Source: Rhizophagus irregularis (taxonomy: Eukaryota; Glomeromycota; Glomeromycetes; Glomerales; Glomeraceae). Taken from it: a stretch of DNA of 64,000 nucleotides. The stretch lies in the NCBI RefSeq assembly GCF_026210795.1, contig NC_089446.1, positions 2,571,001 through 2,635,000 of the forward strand, in the 5' to 3' direction. The notes beneath the pieces are model-generated. The model was given only the letters and a program-made list of their open reading frames with translations, did no database searches and was not told the origin of the DNA. Made by a program: the position numbers and the translations under genes. Shown here in pieces: positions 58,701-64,000 of this stretch; position 1 is the stretch's first letter, and every line of letters starts with the position of its first letter.

Positions 58701-59545
58701 GATAAAGAAAGTGTAAAGAAAAATGTTGGGAAAGAAAATAAACGGAGACGAGTATGACGTGAATTACGTAGTAATTGCGGAGTAAGTAGAGAGAGTAACA
58801 GGATCAGGATTCGTGCGACGTGTGTTAGTAGAACGTTTCTTTCGAAAGTAAAATTTCTTATCTCTTTCGAAATGTTGTGAGTTTTCTCCCATTCTTTATA
58901 CAATTTGGCGCGTGGAGATCAGATGTGATCTTTAATGTCATTCATGATGAGGTTCATAAAAGTTATAAAACTCTTGAAACGTAAAGTTTTCTTAAGGATA
59001 TAATTGCAGAAAATGTCGGTAAGGGCACATGGTATCAAACCGTGTATTAAAAGGTAAAATGGGTGGGTTTTTGGTAATGTATGATCAAAAGTGGTGTTAA
59101 AAAAAGAGGACGAGTCTATAGTGTCCTAAAGGTGTCTAGGAAAATTGAATATTAGCGGTAGGGTATAAGAAATTGCTTTTTTTTATGCGTGAACTTTGTA
59201 ATTTCGATAATTTAATGCTTGTAATCGTATCGTAAGGGTTATGATTCAGCCATTCTTTAGTGAAAGTCCAATCTATGTCACCTTATTTGATGAGATCGTG
59301 AATAAGGGATAATGAAGAATTATTAATTAACGAATTAAATAGTAGTGAATCTAACACGTTATTGCTCCATCTTCTAATGTTGCGGTCTACCACCGTGATA
59401 TTATTCCAATTAATGTATCCTAGACTTGTTTGTCGAAAAATGTGTGATTAATAATAATAGGATCTCTGATTTCAGATCCTGCGTTAGCTAAAGAATCTGT
59501 CAAGTCGTTTTCTGCGTTGTTACTTGTTAGAGTGAGCTAAGGTAT
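58701..59545 (-). mobile_element. LINE RNase H/C-terminal fragment in copy 2
   Basis: Counterpart of 53325-54164. It carries a 5-base expansion in the RNase H motif (AACAAGTAACAACGC against AACAACGC in copy 1), which shifts the frame. Confidence 0.6.
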
Positions 59546-59745
59546 ATGATGATCTCTAATTATCGAATCTTAATAAATGTTATGTAAGTGTCACGTGATC
59601 ACAAATGATCAAATCACTAGTTTTAAACGCGCAATACAATTTCTCAACTAAAGTTATTTATTTTATTAATAAAACTATATAATATTGTTATATATGAAAT
59701 TATGCGAATTATTATGATTATTATAACAAACAAAATAAGAAAAAA

Positions 59746-62134
59746 TTAAATTTCATCAGGATTCCAATCCTCGTCATCTTCATCATCACTATTACATCTA
59801 CGACGCGTAACAATAGGGAGTGTTGTATTATCAATAAGTACCCATGGGCCCAAATCTACTACATTTTCGATATCTAATATTTCATCAACGTCACTTGTTT
59901 CCACTTCATTACCTTCATTTGGAATTAATTCCTCATCATCATCACTTTCATTAAACAAATCTCCTTCTTCAAACACATTATTTAACATTTGTTGAACGTC
60001 ATTATTTGATATTAAATCAGCATGATTTAAAGATTTTTGACCTTTTGTACTAAGGGTTATAACGATAGATTTTCGCCATTGATTCAATTGTTTGGGCACT
60101 TAAATTCGTTCTTTTCTTTCCAAACATCCAACCAAGAGATGAAAAAAGACGCTCGCAACTAGCGGAATGAGCGCGTAATTGAAAAAATAACTTTGCTAAG
60201 ACGTGATAAAGAAGAGAATTTTCCATCAATAATTGAATTCCACCATAAATAAGGCACATCGTGTTCAGGCGAATATTGTGCATCATAGGGTTTAGCATTA
60301 TCAAAATATGAACGAATCTGAGAATGTAATTCTAAACCAGATGCTTTTTTATGCCCAAGAGCTTTCCAGAGCCTAAGTGCGGCTTTTTGAATACGATCAA
60401 ATTGTTGATTACGAACACCTAATCCTTAATAAACAAGCAATAAATAAATGTTAAATAAATTTTTTATTATGTGGATTACAAACCACCTAGGTGCCTTTAA
60501 ATTTAAATTAATTATTAATTATTAATTACCTTTATAGTAAGGGTGAAGAAAAAATGCCAGAAGATAAATATCTTCATCGTATTCTGCAAATCTATTGAAA
60601 ATATAATAAAATATATTATTTGTTACAATTTTTTATAATTAAATTATAACTTACCTTCTATTAAAAATTCTAATGCAAGAGTTTTTCAAAGTCTTATAAT
60701 CATCAATAGGCATTGATTTAACGTTAGCAGCCATTTTAAGAAGTTGCAGATAACAATCTGCTAAATTTGTCTTTGTACCCTCCAACACTAGAATCGATTC
60801 TTTTATTGGTTTTAAAATATCAGATAATACACGCATATCGTCAAAAAAACCTCGTTTTTTAAGATAGACTTGACGTTATCACTTGAAATTTCGTGATTAT
60901 CTAAAACCTAATTAAAATTTAAAAAATTGTATTGTTAATGGTTAAAATAATTTATTCGAAACAATAATTATCTTAAAAAAAATACATGTTGTAGAGCATC
61001 TTTCAATCGCCATATGGAACTTGTACATTCAAATACCGTGGTCCATCTGGTTTCCACGTGAGTCTTTAGGCCGCCGCCTTGAATATTTTTTGTTTTAATG
61101 GCTTCTTCTAACCAGAATGCGGCAAGAGTTGAATATTTGAAAAATTTTGTAATAATGTTAGCGCGTCTAACAAGGTCTTTAACCTGTGGTATTTTTATGA
61201 TATCAGAACTAATGAGGTTAATGCAATGCGCGATGCACCGAACATTGATGATATTTGGATATTTTTCAGTGATGATTCGACGGGCTGAAGCAACGTTAGA
61301 CCCATGATCAGAAACTATAGCGACAAAATTTTCATTTCCAACTTTTTTAATAACCTCATCGATGACGTTCGCTATGTGTTGACCTGTATGTTTAGTACTT
61401 GAAAGATCTTCGAACACTCCAAAGGTACTTTTCTTGAACCTGTCAACAACATGAACGCCCAAAGACTATTTCCGCGTGGGTCAGTCCACCCGTTCAGCGC
61501 TAGTAAATTGAATTTAATAAAAAATATAATTATTTAAACAATAATAATATAAAAAATCTTACCAATTGTAAGATTGGATTCATTATTTAACTCATTTACA
61601 ATTCGTATATTCACGCGGACAATTCTGCCTCCAAATAGGTGCCACTTAAAGTATGTCTTGAAGGAAGATCATACCCGGGTTGTAATGTTTTCATTAAATC
61701 GACGAACCACGGGTTCTCAATAGTACTGAATGGAATATTACACATAACAAACGCTTTTGTTATTGAACGATCAATGCTATCGGAATATCCCTTTTCCAAC
61801 TTTTTTGTTTTGTAAAAATTTGAGAGAGATGTTTGATTACTGTATTTTTGCTTTTTTTTAGGTACTTCTGAGTCAGAATTACTATCGTTTTCGTCATCTT
61901 CATCTTCTCCCATTTTTTGACCAACAATCCTAGCAAAATATAGCGCAACATCTTGCGGGCAGTTTTTACAATGATTGGCAAGATGTTGTCGAAGAACACA
62001 AGGTTTTCCTTTTAGTTTCATGTACAGTTACAATATGTACAAGTTGCGGTATAATGTCTTCTAGATTGTTGCTGGCCTTTTATCATGTATTCCCACACAT
62101 CCGAAAATGGACGACCTCTATCTGGATTAGACAT
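59746..62134 (-). pseudogene. hAT transposase gene of copy 2, frameshifted
   Basis: Counterpart of 50737-53125 with the same five-exon layout. Differences break it: the BED region reads TGTACATGAAACTAAAAGG instead of TGTACATGGAAACATGG; in exon 2 AGAAAAGTACC replaces AGAAAAGAGTACC and GTGTTCGAAG replaces GTCTTGAAG; before the hATC motif ACGCGCTC replaces ACGCCTC, which brings a stop; and ATAACCCTTAG replaces ATAACCTTAG. On the other hand it keeps the original C-terminal end, without the insertion that shortens copy 1 (stop at 59746-59748). It is unlikely to give a full-length protein. Confidence 0.8.
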
Positions 62135-62648
62135 AATTAAGGTAGCAAGAAACTGGAGAAATAATAAGTAAGAAACGAGAAAATAAATTTTGAAAGTCAA
62201 AAAAAAATAACGAGGAAAGGGGGAAAGAAATGTTGAAGTTTATCAAAAATCTACAGCCTGTGTAATCGATCAGCTGGAATTCTGAATGTCACTATCTTAT
62301 TTCTGATTGCGTAGCAAATTTTTTTTATTTCGGTTTTTTAAATCAATTTTTAAATATTTTATCTTTTTTTCAAATTTTTCTAATCATTTTTTTATTTTTT
62401 TTATTTTTATTTTTATTTTTTTATATTTTTTGTTTAATAGCGCCTCCAGGAATTCATTTTATTAGGTTTGCTGCTAAAACTTATTTACTTAGACATTCTG
62501 GAGCAGTAATTATGAAAAGAGGGAATTGGAAATTTTCGATTTACTGATTTACTGATATCGATAATCTACATGTAGGATTCTTAATCGAGTCAATGTTCGG
62601 TAATTCAATTATGATCGATCACACGTGATCGATAATTCAATTTTTATT

Positions 62649-63574
62649 TTTAAATGGAATAATATTGCCGTAACACAGCGATCGATTCGACTATTCTCCA
62701 ATTAAAGACATCATTTAAAAGACAAAATAGATTGGACCTTCACCAAAGAATGGATTAATTATAATCCTCTTGACGTCATCACCAGCGAAAAACTATCGAA
62801 AATCCAGGGATCACATATTAAAAAATGCAACTTTATCTACCCAACGGCGGACATACAACAGCGAAATTACCCTAAGTTATATCCTCCGAACACGCTCCCG
62901 CGTACGCAATGTCAACTACTTCCCGACGATAATGAACACATAGGCCTCTGTAGAGTGCACAGAGATTTTTGTCGTAATTTATTGATCAAATACAAACACA
63001 TATTGTATGACACCATCAAAGATATTAATGACGCTCCTTTGCCTTCTATAATGGAAACAATCGATAACTCACCTATGTTTTCGACTAATTTGAACACTAC
63101 TCTTTCCAAAAATCACCCACTTTATTTGTTAATACACCATTTAACCCCAAAAGACCTATCTTGTATATTTATAAATTTTGTGCGAAAGAAAAAGCTCGTT
63201 ATCAGGCTTTTCACTCTTTCATGAACTGTATCACATCAGAGATAGATACTCATATATGGAATAATAGACGCCAACATTTCAAAGAATGGGAAAAACTATT
63301 GGGATCTCCATGAGGAAAAAGAAAACTTACCGCAAGCGATACTCCCAGCACGTCCCTATTCAGAGTGGATCTGATGGTTCTGCTCCTCAAGTAAAAACAA
63401 GGCTGTTCGCCACGCTAACGTTAACCACCATCCTCCATCTCTCCCGTACGACCGTTTGGGGGTACTACACGACCCTATCATGGGAATCCCATAAGGATAA
63501 CTTTTTTTTCGATAATATAAATTTATTTTCTTTTTTAATTATTCTATTTTAATCACGAGACCCATCATTTAGAT
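62649..63574 (+). mobile_element. LINE C-terminal fragment in copy 2
   Basis: Counterpart of 49297-50222. The plus strand reads DWTFTKEWINYNPLDVITSE, NYPKLYPPNTLPRTQCQLLP, DNEHIGLCRVHRDFCRNLLI and SKNHPLYLLIHHLTPKDLSC almost without interruption from about 62720 to 63225, then SFMNCITSEIDTHIWNNRRQ in another frame and KTIGISMRKKKTYRKRYSQH. Confidence 0.6.
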
Positions 63575-63769
63575 AGTTTAATTTTTATGTCACTCCTATT
63601 GTATAATCTTTCCCGGCTTTAGGCTGACTAGTTCCGCAGGCTGCTCCCGTTTCTCTTCATCTTCAAGACCAGGTATAAAAATAAAAATAAAATATTTTTA
63701 TTTGTGAAACTAGTTTTATTACTTTCGTAACGTGAAATGTTAAGTTTTAATAATTAATAAATTATTTTT

Positions 63770-64000
63770 TTTTAAGACAAAAGCTTAACTACTATTAAGC
63801 AAAGAAGCTGGAGAATTTAATGGTATGTTTTGAATTTAAATGAAATACTGTATATATTTATTATATTTTTAACTGACTATTATTTTTATAGGTACGATTC
63901 CGGTTTTGGATTAAATCTCATTTTCGTGATCCTCGATCTCAAATTCCAATTTATGAAGAATTTTCTTACGACGTGGTTACTAAAAAATTATAACCGATCA
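63770..64000 (+). pseudogene. PARP-like remnant of copy 2, cut by the window end
   Basis: Counterpart of the 5' part of 48491-49100. A possible intron (GTATGTTTTG...TTTTTATAG, 63824-63891) precedes the block RFRFWIKSHFRDPRSQIPIY and EEFSYDVVTKKL. The HGT block lies beyond the window. Confidence 0.4.

Larger units (their letters stand above)
56735..64000 (-). mobile_element. hAT transposon copy 2, inverted, cut by the window end
   Basis: From TAAGGATGATGCTGCAATTA at 56735 the sequence follows the reverse complement of copy 1 to the last base of the window, which corresponds to about 48870 in copy 1. Positions of matching parts add up to about 112,870. Differences are small indels and substitutions plus a longer repeat array. 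The missing end would be expected near 65.1 kb. Confidence 0.85.

Noticed and set aside
1-64000. tRNA or rRNA genes, CRISPR arrays, bacterial operons
   Set aside because: No tRNA-like cloverleaf, rRNA segment or CRISPR-type array was seen; regular short arrays belong to transposon ends or minisatellites and introns mark the DNA as eukaryotic.

Overview
The window is AT-rich eukaryotic DNA with short GT-AG introns, very few intact genes and many broken genes and transposon remains. The gene families seen are typical of an arbuscular mycorrhizal fungus (Glomeromycotina, most like Rhizophagus): a FunK1-type kinase, a TKL-type kinase, Sel1 repeats, a MATA-HMG-like HMG-box gene, an RBR E3 ligase, Tigger/pogo, Tc1, hAT and LINE transposons. 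The organism is inferred from this combination; no search was run.

Left part (1-20 kb): AT-rich DNA with an array of ~0.84-kb tandem repeats (2.7-6 kb), a 183-bp Tigger-like MITE (8.4 kb), a FunK1 kinase pseudogene (~10-11.5 kb), a Tigger transposase tail with one terminal repeat (12.0-12.3 kb), a small Arg-rich ORF (13.9 kb), a Ty3/gypsy RNase H scrap, a dead kinase and another dead gene (15.6-17.1 kb), a second Tigger-like MITE (17.3 kb), a small Ser-rich gene (18.7-19.0 kb) and a minisatellite (19.1-19.8 kb).

Middle part (20-47 kb): a Sel1 scrap, a candidate small secreted protein, a beta-domain pseudogene, a two-exon multi-pass membrane protein (24.2-25.9 kb), a four-exon RBR ubiquitin ligase (28.6-29.6 kb, minus) and a MATA-HMG-like gene (37.6-38.3 kb, minus). 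Between them lie small non-autonomous elements: two CACTA/CMC-like MITEs with 3-bp target duplications, a third TA-type MITE, a short hairpin MITE, a 294-bp foldback element with an 11-bp target duplication, and long hairpins. From 38.3 to 46.3 kb almost nothing is recognisable.

Right part (47.7-64 kb): the main structure. An 8351-bp element (47700-56050) has matching terminal repeats (TAAGGATGRTGCYGCAA), GCGGAATTGCG-type subterminal arrays and a perfect 8-bp target duplication (AGCAGAAA), as expected of a hAT transposon. It holds a five-exon BED/hATC transposase, LINE fragments on both sides of that gene, a broken Tc1 transposase and a broken PARP-like ADP-ribosyltransferase gene. After 684 bp a second copy begins in opposite orientation (56735) and runs off the window end, so the two form a palindrome of more than 7 kb per arm. 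The copies differ by small indels: the left transposase is open over 660 codons, the right one is frameshifted several times.
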